64,000 bases of DNA from Cellulophaga baltica (GTDB taxonomy: Bacteria > Bacteroidota > Bacteroidia > Flavobacteriales > Flavobacteriaceae). This document shows, one piece after another, positions 1-9,475 of the stretch; position 1 is the stretch's first letter; the number at the start of each line of letters is the position of its first letter. The position numbers and the translations under genes are program-made. The DNA is taken from NCBI RefSeq assembly GCF_900102165.1, contig NZ_FNBD01000001.1, positions 311,701 to 375,700 of the forward strand. The letters are read 5' to 3'. The notes beneath the pieces were generated by a model. That model had not been told where the DNA came from. It did not search any database and saw nothing but the letters and a program-made list of their open reading frames with translations.

Positions 1-1665
1 TTGCTTTTCGGGATTACCCGCGGCGAGGTTACCATTCCCTAAAGATTCATTTAAAAAATCATAAGCTTTTAAATCAGAAGTTCTAGCTTCATATCCTTGG
101 TATGAGAAACCAGCCATGGCAGTAAGACTATGTTTCTCTTTAAACGTATCGTTAAACGTTAAGAACGTTTCCGCTACAGTTTCACTGCTCTCCCAATTAC
201 TAACACCTCCAGAACCATTATTAAAAGTACCATCCTCTGTATATTTTTTGGGATTATAATAGTCCGTAATAGAACGACCAAATTTATGGTTTACTTGAGT
301 TTTTAATTTTAAAGTCGGAATAAATTGAATCTCTACAAAAGCAGAACCTATAAAATCTAAAAACTTGTTTTTATTGGTTCTATTTTCAGTTAATGCAATA
401 GGGTGCGAATAATCTTGTGACCCTGCTAAAAAATAATCATTAGAAGGATTTCCTTCCAAATTCACCGGAAAAATAGGATTACGCCAGTATGCCAATCCTC
501 CATTATCATTTCTATTTCCTTTAGAATAAATAACATTTCCTCCAATGGTAACTTTATCATCATAAATTTTATGAATAACATTAAGATTAATGTTCAGTTT
601 TTCATAATCATCATCTATGTACACTCCTTCGTTTGTATAGTAAGTTGTACTTAGACTAAATTGAGTTCTATCTGTCTGACTCCGTATAGCAAGATTGGTA
701 TTATTAGATACCGGATCGCGAAATACTACATCATCCCAACGTGTATTATAAGACCAATCACCATTCTTTAACTCTCCTACGGAAGGATAATACACCCCGT
801 TTGCATCTCTAGCACCGATATATATGGGCGTAAAACCACCATTTACTCTACTTTCGTTGCTTAGCTCAGCCATTAAAACTGGATCCCTCCATAAATTCAA
901 ATCAGAGGTAAACCTTGTAAACGTATTTTGCTGAGAAACGGTTACCTCAGTACTATGTTTTGCCCCCTTTTTTGTGGTGATTATGATCACGCCATTTGCT
1001 CCTCGAGAACCATAAATAGCAGCAGCAGAAGCATCTTTTAACACTTCCATGGAGGCAATATCTTGAGGAGATATTTGCTTTAAATCTCCGGCATAACCAA
1101 TTGGAAAGCCATCTACAACCACAAGAGGATCATTACCACCGCGTAAAGAACTACCCCCTCTAATTCTTACAACCGCACCTGCTCCGGGAGTATCTGAAGC
1201 TGCGACAACTTGCACACCCGCCACTTGACCTTGTAGCAATCCATCTATAGAGTTTGATGGTTTTGAAGGAATATTATCCATTTCTACAGAAGTTACGGAT
1301 CCTGTAAGATCACTCTTTTTCACAGATCCATACCCCACAACAACAACTTCCGAAAGCTGTTCAAGATCCTCTTCTAAGACTACAGTAATTGCAGTATTTT
1401 CCGAAATAGGAATTGTTTGAGTTACAAAGCCTATATATGAAACTACAAGCTCGTTATTGGAACCACTCAATTCAATAGAAAAATTTCCATCAAAATCTGT
1501 TGTCACTCCGTTTGCTGTAGAACCACCTTCCATAATGGTTACACCAAGCAAAGGAATTCCGTCGTTAGATTTTACTGTTCCGGTTACCTTAATTTGCGCT
1601 GCTCCTGAAAAGCTTAAAATTAAGAAAACAATAAAAATCATACTTTTTTGAAACTCATACCTCAT
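1..1665 (-). CDS. SusC/RagA-family TonB-dependent outer-membrane receptor, partial (C-terminus outside window)
   Basis: The reading frame begins at the ATG at 1665 and stays open to base 1, giving the first 555 residues; the rest of the barrel lies to the left. Residues 1-24 form a signal peptide ending in GAAQ. A carboxypeptidase-D-like regulatory domain follows (about 25-105, with GVTTDFDGNFSI), then the SusC-type linker EVVVVGYGSVKKSDLTGSV and a plug domain with the MEVLKDASAAAIYGSRGANG motif, all diagnostic of SusC. Such receptors import glycan oligomers with a SusD lipoprotein, which would lie outside the window. The gene is divergent from the AraC regulator at 1924, suggesting local control. 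Family is certain; substrate is not visible. Confidence 0.95.
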   Translation of the reverse strand, partial: MRYEFQKSMIFIVFLILSFSGAAQIKVTGTVKSNDGIPLLGVTIMEGGSTANGVTTDFDGNFSIELSGSNNELVVSYIGFVTQTIPISENTAITVVLEEDLEQLSEVVVVGYGSVKKSDLTGSVTSVEMDNIPSKPSNSIDGLLQGQVAGVQVVAASDTPGAGAVVRIRGGSSLRGGNDPLVVVDGFPIGYAGDLKQISPQDIASMEVLKDASAAAIYGSRGANGVIIITTKKGAKHSTEVTVSQQNTFTRFTSDLNLWRDPVLMAELSNESRVNGGFTPIYIGARDANGVYYPSVGELKNGDWSYNTRWDDVVFRDPVSNNTNLAIRSQTDRTQFSLSTTYYTNEGVYIDDDYEKLNINLNVIHKIYDDKVTIGGNVIYSKGNRNDNGGLAYWRNPIFPVNLEGNPSNDYFLAGSQDYSHPIALTENRTNKNKFLDFIGSAFVEIQFIPTLKLKTQVNHKFGRSITDYYNPKKYTEDGTFNNGSGGVSNWESSETVAETFLTFNDTFKEKHSLTAMAGFSYQGYEARTSDLKAYDFLNESLGNGNLAAGNPEKQ

Positions 1666-1923
1666 TAGTTCATGATTTTTTTAGTTAGTAATTAAGTTGT
1701 TGACAAAATAATAACATATCCTTAACCTTAATTTTGTAAATCATGTTGATTAATGATACTAATATGAAAAAACATCAAAAAAGCATTAACAAGAAGTCAT
1801 AAAAACAAAATATATAAGATAATTTATACTTATTTTTATTTAATTTGATAATTTATAAGACTATATATTTATAATTTAATATATTTTATATCTTATTTTG
1901 AGAAAACACACCATGATACTTTT

Positions 1924-2796
1924 ATGAACAAAGAAGCGCGTATTTTAAGAGAATTAGTCCCTATATCTGAAGATGATTTCTTTATTGTCTTAAATCATCA
2001 TTCTGCTAAGTTTGATTTTCCGATACATTTTCACCCAGAACTAGAACTCAACTTGGTTCTTAATTCATCAGGAAAGAGAATCATAGGAGATTCTATACAA
2101 GAATACACAGATTGCGATTTGGTTTTGGTTGGCTCAAACACACCACACGCTTGGACCGGAGAAGATAAGAACACAAAAGCGCATGTTGTTACTGTTCAAT
2201 TTCATCAGAAATTCTTATCAGAACTAGCACTAAATAGAAAACTCATGCTTCCTATCAGGCTACTTTTAGAAAAATCTAAAAGAGGTATTTTGTTTTCAAA
2301 AGAAACCCTTACTGTTTTAAAACCAAAAATATTACGTTTATCTGAGTCTCAAGACTTTGACTCCCTACTAAATTTTCTATCCATTTTATACGACCTATCT
2401 ATTGCTCGTAATACAAAAACATTAGCAAGTCACTCTTATGTTGATCATTATACCATTCACAAAAGTCGCAGAATAGAAAAAGTGAATACCTACATTAAAG
2501 AAAATTTACATCAAAAAATACTTCTTAAAGAGGTTGCTGGATTGGTTAATATGTCTGAATCTGCCTTTAGTCATTTTTTTAAAAAAAGCACTAACTCCTC
2601 CTTCTCTGACTACGTAAGCGATTTACGTTTAGGGCACGCAGCAAGGTTACTTATAGAAACAGAACGTTCTATTAACGAAATTTGCTATGACAGTGGTTTT
2701 AACAACATCTCAAACTTCAATAGAACCTTTAAACGAAAAATGGGATACACTCCAAGTTATTTTAGAGATCAACAAAAATTGATTACAAAACACTAA
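1924..2796 (+). CDS. AraC-family transcriptional regulator with N-terminal cupin
   Basis: This 290-residue protein has an N-terminal cupin-like sensing domain (about 20-110, with HFHPELELN) and a C-terminal double helix-turn-helix of AraC type (about 185-285). The second helix pair shows INEICYDSGFNNISNFNRTF followed by GYTPSYFR, the classic AraC signature. It lies between a divergent SusC receptor and an esterase gene on the same strand, so it probably controls this polysaccharide or acetylated-sugar locus, possibly with a sugar bound in the cupin. It is a one-component regulator, not the hybrid two-component type often found in such loci. The effector is unknown. Confidence 0.9.
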   Translation: MNKEARILRELVPISEDDFFIVLNHHSAKFDFPIHFHPELELNLVLNSSGKRIIGDSIQEYTDCDLVLVGSNTPHAWTGEDKNTKAHVVTVQFHQKFLSELALNRKLMLPIRLLLEKSKRGILFSKETLTVLKPKILRLSESQDFDSLLNFLSILYDLSIARNTKTLASHSYVDHYTIHKSRRIEKVNTYIKENLHQKILLKEVAGLVNMSESAFSHFFKKSTNSSFSDYVSDLRLGHAARLLIETERSINEICYDSGFNNISNFNRTFKRKMGYTPSYFRDQQKLITKH

Positions 2797-2880
2797 AATA
2801 CTATTAGCAATCAACATAAAATACAAAGTAAAAGCTTTTATAAAATAATAAATTTGAGTCTACAACAAACGGAACTATTC

Positions 2881-3815
2881 ATGATACATCTTACCACTAC
2901 ACTACAAAGAATCGCCTTTTTTCTAGGCTCAATTTTTGTAACTCATTTTAGCTTTAGCGCAAACAAAATAAATGATCTAAAAATTCAGACAACACCCCCT
3001 AGAGATAGCATAAAGGTACCTCCAGAAATTGATGCAAATTTTCATATCTACCTATGTTTTGGCCAATCTAACATGGAAGGCTCTGCTACTATAGAATCTC
3101 AAGACACTATTAGCAGTACTCGTTTTCAAATGCTGCAGTCTCTAGATTGCCCCAATTTAAACCGAACCAAAGGAAGCTGGTACGCTGCCGCTGCACCACT
3201 TACTCAATGTTACACAGGATTATCACCTGCAGATTATTTTGGAAAAAATATGATAAAGAATCTCCCCGATAGTATCACAATTGCTGTGATTAATGTAGCC
3301 GTAGGTGGTTCTGATATTAGATTATTCAATAAAAAAAATATCAAAAATTCACAGATACATATCCTGAGGATTGGTTTCAAAATAAAATTATAGATTACGG
3401 AGGAAACCCTTACCAACACCTAATAGATTTAGCTAAAAAAAGCCAAAAGAGAGGAATAATTAATGGTATTTTATTGCACCAAGGCGAAACAAATAATGGT
3501 GATACCAAATGGCCAACTTACGTAAAAAAGATCTACCGAAATATGCTTAAAGACTTATCCTTAAAAGCAAACCAAGTTCCTTTATTAGCTGGTGAAGTTG
3601 TACATAAAGATCAAAATGGCTTACTAGCCGAAATGAATACGATTATACAGACCTTGCCAAAAATTATTCCTACATCCCATGTCATTTCTTCTAGGGGATG
3701 CGGTGCGAAATCAGATAGAACACATTTTAATTCTGAAGGAATTAGAGAACTTGGAAAACGCTATGCATTAAAAATGCTATCCCTTCAATATAACCTAGTC
3801 CCAACTCACAATTAA
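2881..3815 (+). pseudogene. SASA/CE6-type carbohydrate acetylesterase, frameshifted in a poly-A tract
   Basis: Two frames together encode one secreted SGNH-type esterase. The first (from the ATG at 2881; a TTG lies upstream at 2854) gives a signal peptide, then FGQSNMEGSA with the nucleophilic Ser at about residue 63, and GGSDI. The second frame gives LLHQGETNNGD and a DRTHFNSEG segment carrying the catalytic Asp/His. The frames join at an A8 run (3331-3338): one more A would read from LFNKK straight into YQKFTDTYPEDWFQNK and on without a stop to 3815. The family (sialate O-acetylesterase / CE6 acetylxylan esterase) deacetylates sugars. As written, the product would be truncated after GGSDI and before the catalytic Asp/His. 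A sequencing error, true decay and slippage are all possible. Confidence 0.85.
3331..3338 (+). repeat. A8 homopolymer at the frameshift site
   Basis: Eight consecutive A residues lie exactly where the acetylesterase frame breaks. A ninth A would restore a full-length frame. Such runs are prone to slippage in replication, transcription and sequencing. Confidence 0.8.
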
Positions 3816-3884
3816 GGCTTAAAAATTACAAGCAATGTTTCTATGAATAGCGAATCAACTTAACACTAGCTTATACCCTAGGTT

Positions 3885-4589
3885 TTATTTAATTTCATTA
3901 CAGAAGTCTTTCAGCATTTTAAAATGCTCTTCCATGGCACTTACTGCTAGCTGAGAATCCTGATCTTTAATGGCATTAAAAATTACCTCATGTTGATTCA
4001 CTTCGCGCATGAAGCCATCCTCATCACAAACCCGTAATTTTTCAAAGACAGATATAATTTTAGGTGTAATTTGTAACATCAAAGCATTAAGTGTACTATT
4101 ACCGCAGGCTTTTGCAATGGCCAGATGAAAAAGTAAATCCTCCTCTAGAGCATCCTCCCTATTTATCATTTTAACCTTGTACAGATGTAGAGCTGCCTCA
4201 ATATTCACTAAATCCTCTTCCGTTCTTCTTTGAGCTGCCAAAAAACTAGTTTGGGCTTCTAACATTAGTCTTGTTTCTACTAAGGTTTTGAAATCTTGTT
4301 GTTCCAATCCAACAATACCTTCCATAATTCCTTTCAAAGCTACTTGTCCAATATTTGCAATAAAAGTTCCAGTTTTTGGAATGGATTTTAACAATTCATA
4401 ATGCTCTAGTTTAGCAATAGCCTCTCTAACGTTTCTTCGGCTTACCTTGAACTTTTCAGACAATTCTCTTTCCGATGGCAACTTATCGCCAGGCTCTAAA
4501 TTCTTGTAAAGAATATATTCTTTAATCTTAGAAATAATTGCATTCTGATCATTAATACTATCATTTACTCTTATTCTATTTGACTTCAT
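3885..4589 (-). CDS. GntR-family (FadR/FCD subfamily) transcriptional repressor
   Basis: The protein has a GntR winged helix-turn-helix near residues 20-80 (PSERELSEKFKVSRRNVREA) and an FCD ligand domain. The FCD part keeps the metal/ligand signatures EEDLLFHLAIAKACGN and HEVIFNAIKDQDSQLAVSAM...H, so it looks intact. An ATG further upstream (4637) would add 16 residues, but the start at 4589 (MKSNRIRV) fits the family better and frees the upstream palindrome. It is co-oriented with and downstream of susC-susD. FCD regulators often bind sugar acids such as uronates, and GntR genes accompany alginate loci in Flavobacteriia; that link is inference. Candidate operators are at 9434-9469 and 4666-4694. 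Confidence 0.9.
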   Translation of the reverse strand: MKSNRIRVNDSINDQNAIISKIKEYILYKNLEPGDKLPSERELSEKFKVSRRNVREAIAKLEHYELLKSIPKTGTFIANIGQVALKGIMEGIVGLEQQDFKTLVETRLMLEAQTSFLAAQRRTEEDLVNIEAALHLYKVKMINREDALEEDLLFHLAIAKACGNSTLNALMLQITPKIISVFEKLRVCDEDGFMREVNQHEVIFNAIKDQDSQLAVSAMEEHFKMLKDFCNEIK

Positions 4590-4665
4590 CTTGAAATGCT
4601 TAAATAATTTAAACCTAGTTACAAAATCCAACAGCAATCACCCTACCTCTTTAAACTAAAAAAAA

Positions 4666-4694
4666 TTTACTGATCTAAACTTTAGACCAGTAAA
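4666..4694. promoter_or_regulatory. 29-bp near-perfect palindrome between susD and gntR (operator and/or terminator)
   Basis: Left arm 4666-4679 and right arm 4681-4694 are inverted copies with one mismatch in 14, centred on base 4680. On the minus strand it reads TTTACTGGTCTAAA, then its inverse, then a run of eight T. This fits an intrinsic terminator after susD. The arm also holds ACTGGT, the word repeated in the susC operator array, so it may be an autoregulatory site of the GntR protein. Both roles are possible. Confidence 0.65.
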
Positions 4695-4753
4695 TTCTTA
4701 AAATTAACTCAAAAAAACTAACATAGTCAACTCAAACTATATTTTGTCATATT

Positions 4754-6367
4754 TTAATACCCTGGGTTTTGTGTTAAATTAGGGTTGATCAATATTTCTG
4801 AAATAGGAATCGGAAGCAAATAATCACGACTCGGATCAAATGATTTTGGGCCAGGACCAACACCAGATTCTGTAGAAACGACAGACTCTAATCCATTCGG
4901 ACCAAAAGCCGTAGCCCCTAATTTTCTTCTAGCAATATCATACCACCTCTTCATTTCGTAAGCAAACTCCAACCTACGCTCCTCTAGAATTCTGGTTCTA
5001 AAAGAATCCTGATCTAATCCTGAAAAATCCGCAGGAATGGCACTTGGAGCTATTACAGTTCCATCATTAATACCACCTGTAATAATTCCACCAGCTCTAG
5101 ATCTAGCCATTACTCTATTTACCCAAGCTTCTGCATCTGCAGCAATTCCCAATTCATTTGCAGCTTCTGCTCCAATCATTAATACCTCTGCGTAACGCAT
5201 CATATAATAATTAGATTTAGACCCTCTAAAGTTTGTTCCTGTAGAAGTTCCATTACCCATTCTAGTATATTTTGCCACATGCGGGCGGTTTACAGCTGTA
5301 CCATCTCCGTCTGTAAAAGTTTCATAAGATCTTAAAACACCATTTTGCAGAGCCTTATCATCAAAAGTCACTGTTCTTCTGTAATCATTAGCATCCCAAG
5401 TAGTATAAACTGCTAAAGAAGGTACTTCAACAGACCATCCACCCCCTACAGGTTCACCATTTGCATTCGTATATTGACCATCTGATCTAATACCTGTAAA
5501 GGCAGCCTGATAATCTAAACCTTGGTCGCCATCTGCGGTTCCGGTAAAGTGTAAAACAAAAATAGGTTCTATAGATATATCGCTTTTATCGCTATTAAAT
5601 AAACTTTGGAAATCTGGCTCTAAACCTAAATTATACAAACCTTCATTATCGATAATTTCTTTAGCTTCAGTATATGCTAACTGATACTCTTCTAATGTTA
5701 AATATACATCAGCCAAATAAGCACTAGCGGCAGACTTTGCAGGCAACGCTCTAGAAACCTGCGTATTTGGCAACCATTCCTTAGCAAATTTTAAATCTGC
5801 AATAATATTTTCATATACCTCCGCGGCTGGAGTTCTTGGAGCAAGAACAGCGTCAGACAATAGTGTTTCATCTCCTAAATAAGGAATATCCCCAAATTGT
5901 CTTACCAAATGAAAGTATGCAAATGCTCTTGCAAAACGTGCTCTTGCAATCACTTCATTTAATACAGCTTCATCTTCCTCCTCTAATAATTTCCCTGCTT
6001 TTATAGCCTCATTAGCCGCACCTATTATTTGATATACCTTTGGCCAATATGTGTTACTACCTCCTGCTATTAAAGCATTATCTGCTTGCACAGTGAAGTT
6101 ATCCATATCAATCCTTTCTTGAGCACCGGTTCTACCTATGGCCATCATATCACTACGATACATAAGGGCTTGCGTCATTTCCCTAGACATAAAATTTCTA
6201 TGAACCATGTGTGCATATGCACCACTCGTAAATCCTTCTACTTGTTCTAAACTTAAAGAGCTAAAGTAACTTTCTGGACTTATTTCTGTAATAGGCGACT
6301 CCTCTAAGTCTGAACATCCTACTATTGACAAGCCTATCAATAAGAATAAATATTTATATGTTTTCAT
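4754..6367 (-). CDS. SusD/RagB-family glycan-binding outer-membrane lipoprotein
   Basis: The 537-residue protein starts with a lipoprotein signal whose lipobox ends at Cys18 (LSIVGC). The N-terminal region has SusD-type helical repeats (NTYWPKVYQIIGAANEAI; RARFARAFAYFHLVRQFGDI) and the C-terminus has the usual ILEERRLEFAYEMKRWYDIAR and YLLPIPISEILINPNLTQNPGY signatures. It sits on the outer face of the outer membrane as the lid/binding partner of SusC. It follows the SusC gene by 22 bp, so the two are one operon. No glycosidase, lyase or sulfatase gene accompanies the pair here, so the substrate cannot be read directly. Confidence 0.96.
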   Translation of the reverse strand: MKTYKYLFLLIGLSIVGCSDLEESPITEISPESYFSSLSLEQVEGFTSGAYAHMVHRNFMSREMTQALMYRSDMMAIGRTGAQERIDMDNFTVQADNALIAGGSNTYWPKVYQIIGAANEAIKAGKLLEEEDEAVLNEVIARARFARAFAYFHLVRQFGDIPYLGDETLLSDAVLAPRTPAAEVYENIIADLKFAKEWLPNTQVSRALPAKSAASAYLADVYLTLEEYQLAYTEAKEIIDNEGLYNLGLEPDFQSLFNSDKSDISIEPIFVLHFTGTADGDQGLDYQAAFTGIRSDGQYTNANGEPVGGGWSVEVPSLAVYTTWDANDYRRTVTFDDKALQNGVLRSYETFTDGDGTAVNRPHVAKYTRMGNGTSTGTNFRGSKSNYYMMRYAEVLMIGAEAANELGIAADAEAWVNRVMARSRAGGIITGGINDGTVIAPSAIPADFSGLDQDSFRTRILEERRLEFAYEMKRWYDIARRKLGATAFGPNGLESVVSTESGVGPGPKSFDPSRDYLLPIPISEILINPNLTQNPGY

Positions 6368-6389
6368 TATATATGTTTTAAATTATTGA

Positions 6390-9389
6390 TTAAAATTTTA
6401 AATTAAGACTGAAATTTATAGATCTAATCGTTGGGTAATTTCCAAAATCATGACCCTGAACCACATTAGAGGAGCCAGTGCTACCTCCACCGCTACCAAA
6501 GTAGCTTACTTCAGGATCTAAACCAGAATACTTAGTAAATGTCAATAAATTCTGTCCGCTTACTGATAATCTAAGATTATCTACCCCTAACTTTTCAACT
6601 ACATCAGATGGAAAATTATACCCCAAGGCTACGTTCTTTAATCTGATATAACTACCATCTTCAATAAAACGAGAAGAAATTTCTCTATCTCTTATTTTTG
6701 CAGATGGTATACTAGTATCGGTATTTGTAGGTGTCCATGCATTCTGAATATCTGTAAGTGCATTAGAATCTCCATTATACAATTGTACATTGGTAAGATT
6801 TAAAATTTCCCCACCTACTGCTCCTTGAAAAAAGATATTTAAATCTAAATTTTTGTAACTAAAATTATTTGTAATACCAAACGTAAAATCTTGATTAGGA
6901 TCACCTATAGTTTTTAAATCATCCGTATTTATTATTCCATCTGAATTTACATCTATAAATAAAGGATCCCCTGCTTGATTATATGATTCTTTAAGAGCAG
7001 TTCCTGCTGGTAAATCTCCTCCTTGATATACTCCTTGATAATCATGCCCCCAGAAAAGACCAATTGCCTCTCCTTCTCTTATTATATACGTATCCTTTCC
7101 TGATGAGAAATAACCTGGCGCAGCGCCATCGATAATATCTCCATTATTTAATTTAACTGCCTTATTTCTATTTGCAGCCCAGTTAAAATCTGTAGTCCAG
7201 CTAAAATTATCATTATAAATATTCTTTGTACTTAAAGAAATTTCAAATCCTTTATTATTAATTTCACCTACATTAGAATATACTTCTAAATCTACAGCCC
7301 CACTATACGCAGGAGAAACCGCAGTTTCTAGTAAAAGGTCTTTTGTATCAATATTATAGTAATCTAATGAAAGTGATATTCTATTACTAAACAATCCTAG
7401 ATCTAATCCTAAGTTAGTCTGATACGATGATTCCCATTTTAAATCTGGATTAGCCTCTTGAGCAACTGAAACTGACGGATCTGTATTTACGTCTGTTGAC
7501 GGTGTTATAGATAGTTGTGACAAAGATTGGTATGGCGAAATTGCCTGATTACCTGTTACCCCATAACTAGCTCTCAATTTTAAATTTGATATTGTTTCAT
7601 TATCTTTCAAAAATTCTTCATTAGATATTTTCCAACCTAATGCCCCAGAAGGAAAGATGGCGTATTTTTCATTTTCAGCAAAGTTAGAAGCCCCATCACG
7701 TCTAACTGTAGCTGTCAAAAGGTACTTATCATCAAAATCATAGTTTAATCGTCCAAATTGTGATTGAATTTCCCATTCAGAGAATGATGATTCCACTCTT
7801 CTCGACTGAAGCTGTCCTGCTCCTAAATTGTAAAAAAGAAAATCGTCAGAAAGAAGCTCTTGAGTAAGTGCTCCAAAAAATACAGTACTTTGTTTTTGAT
7901 AAGAATATCCTGCCAACATCGTTAAGTTACCTTTTCCTATTTTAGCATTGTATGTTAAGTAATTTTCACTTAAAAGGTTTGTTCTCCTTCTATTTTCTAA
8001 GCTTGCATATCCTATAGAAAGTTGAAAAGTTTGTGGCTTAAACTGTCCTAGAGTTTCATTTAAAGTACTATAACCAAAGGTTGTTTTAAAACTAAGATTA
8101 TCTAAAATATCATAGTTTGCATACAAGTTTGTTCTAAAATTATCAGATTTAGTCTCATTAATTAATTCATTGGCAACTGCCCAAGGATTTTCAATACCAT
8201 CACCAACAGAATTTTGAGTAAAAGTACCATCTGCATTGTAGATACCTCTATCAGGAGTAAATCTAAATGCTAAAGAAATAACATCATCTCCACCTCCATT
8301 TGCATTTTCACCAGTAGATTGCGTAAGTACTCCGTTTTTTGTACTTCTACTTCCGAAAAGGTTCATACCTAATTTCAATTTTTTAGTTACTTGCGCATCT
8401 ACATTAGATAAGAACGTAAGTTTTTCAAAATCAGAATTCACGACAATTCCATCTTGTTTAAAGTAATTCGCAGAAGCATAAAAATTTATATTTTCACTAC
8501 CTCCTGAAAAAGAAAATTGATGATTTGCAGTAGTTCCAGTTTGATAAATTAAATCTTGCCAATCGGTGTCAGCCATTCCTTGCTCATAAGCACGAAATGA
8601 TTGCTGATATGCTGCAAACTCGTCTGCATCTAATAAATCTAATCTATTAGACGTACTTTGTAAAGAATAGCTCGTATTCAATTCCACCGACAATCTTCCG
8701 TTTTTTCCTTTTTTAGTAGTCACTAAAACAACTCCCCCAGAACCTCTAGAACCATAAATCGCTGTTGCCGAAGCATCTTTTAACACCTCCATAGACTCAA
8801 TGTCATTAGCCTGCGGCATTGTTGCTCCCACAAAACCATCTACAACAATAAGGGGACTACTGTTTGCTCCAATTGAAGTATTACCCCTTACCTTTATTGA
8901 TATAGGAGCTCCAGGCTCACCACCATTATTAGATTGTACTACTACACCAGCAGCACGACCCTGTAATGCCTGTTCCGCATTTGCTAAAGGGAATGCATTT
9001 AAGTCTTCAGATTTCACAGAAGAAACAGATCCGGTTATGTCACTTTTTTTCTGAGAACCATACCCTACAACAACTACTTCCTCTAACTGACTAGCATCTT
9101 CTGCTAATACAACTGAGATAGTTTCTTGTCCTGTTATAGAAATCGATTGCGTAATGTACCCTATGTAAGAAAGTTTAATTACATCACCACGTTTTACCTT
9201 TAACTGAAAGTTACCATCAAAATCTGTAGCGGTACCTGTAGTACTATTAGCGACCAAAACATTTACGCCTGGAATTGGCATATTAGCCCCATCTAATACT
9301 GTTCCGGATAACACGTATCCATCTTGTGCAAATAATGACATATTGAAGACCAATACGATCATTGCCATTAGTTTAATTTTTAATTTCAT
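6390..9389 (-). CDS. SusC/RagA-family TonB-dependent receptor, full length
   Basis: This 999-residue receptor has a signal peptide (cleavage near FAQ22), a carboxypeptidase-D-like domain (about 25-105), the linker EEVVVVGYGSQKKSDITGSV, a plug with MEVLKDASATAIYGSRGSGG, and a long beta-barrel ending in a typical C-terminal strand (SINFSLNLKF). It imports oligosaccharides across the outer membrane using TonB energy and pairs with the SusD encoded 22 bp downstream. Its promoter has a -7 element at 9468-9475 overlapped and followed by three TGGTnnACCA sites, which predicts repression by the GntR protein encoded at the end of the cluster. Substrate is unknown; uronate-containing glycans are a guess from the regulator type. 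Confidence 0.97.
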   Translation of the reverse strand: MKLKIKLMAMIVLVFNMSLFAQDGYVLSGTVLDGANMPIPGVNVLVANSTTGTATDFDGNFQLKVKRGDVIKLSYIGYITQSISITGQETISVVLAEDASQLEEVVVVGYGSQKKSDITGSVSSVKSEDLNAFPLANAEQALQGRAAGVVVQSNNGGEPGAPISIKVRGNTSIGANSSPLIVVDGFVGATMPQANDIESMEVLKDASATAIYGSRGSGGVVLVTTKKGKNGRLSVELNTSYSLQSTSNRLDLLDADEFAAYQQSFRAYEQGMADTDWQDLIYQTGTTANHQFSFSGGSENINFYASANYFKQDGIVVNSDFEKLTFLSNVDAQVTKKLKLGMNLFGSRSTKNGVLTQSTGENANGGGDDVISLAFRFTPDRGIYNADGTFTQNSVGDGIENPWAVANELINETKSDNFRTNLYANYDILDNLSFKTTFGYSTLNETLGQFKPQTFQLSIGYASLENRRRTNLLSENYLTYNAKIGKGNLTMLAGYSYQKQSTVFFGALTQELLSDDFLFYNLGAGQLQSRRVESSFSEWEIQSQFGRLNYDFDDKYLLTATVRRDGASNFAENEKYAIFPSGALGWKISNEEFLKDNETISNLKLRASYGVTGNQAISPYQSLSQLSITPSTDVNTDPSVSVAQEANPDLKWESSYQTNLGLDLGLFSNRISLSLDYYNIDTKDLLLETAVSPAYSGAVDLEVYSNVGEINNKGFEISLSTKNIYNDNFSWTTDFNWAANRNKAVKLNNGDIIDGAAPGYFSSGKDTYIIREGEAIGLFWGHDYQGVYQGGDLPAGTALKESYNQAGDPLFIDVNSDGIINTDDLKTIGDPNQDFTFGITNNFSYKNLDLNIFFQGAVGGEILNLTNVQLYNGDSNALTDIQNAWTPTNTDTSIPSAKIRDREISSRFIEDGSYIRLKNVALGYNFPSDVVEKLGVDNLRLSVSGQNLLTFTKYSGLDPEVSYFGSGGGSTGSSNVVQGHDFGNYPTIRSINFSLNLKF

Positions 9390-9433
9390 CTAAAATTTCA
9401 TTTTAATTAATAAAAGAAGTTGAGTTCTCCTAT

Positions 9434-9469
9434 TGGTACACCAAACTGGTGAACCAAACTGGTGTTCCA
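9434..9469. promoter_or_regulatory. Triple FadR/GntR-type operator upstream of susC
   Basis: Three tandem sites lie at 9434-9443 (TGGTACACCA), 9447-9456 (TGGTGAACCA) and 9460-9469 (TGGTGTTCCA). They repeat every 13 bp with AAC spacers. TGGT-N-ACCA is the known half-site pattern of the FadR subfamily. The array covers the predicted start site and early leader of susC, a position suited to repression. Confidence 0.75.
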
Positions 9470-9475
9470 AATATA
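9468..9475 (-). promoter_or_regulatory. Bacteroidetes-type -7 promoter element of susC
   Basis: The minus strand reads TATATTTG, an exact match to TAnnTTTG. Transcription would start near 9461, inside the operator array. No clear -33 TTTG is seen upstream. Confidence 0.6.

Noticed and set aside
1457-1651. Plus-strand 64-residue frame at the left SusC start
   Set aside because: Antisense to the signal peptide and N-terminal domain of the partial SusC gene.
2854-2880. TTG start upstream of the acetylesterase
   Set aside because: The ATG at 2881 begins a proper signal peptide; the extra nine residues (LSLQQTELF) do not fit.
8800-9054. Plus-strand 84-residue frame inside susC
   Set aside because: It lies antisense to the highly conserved plug domain of susC, so it is a shadow of that codon pattern.
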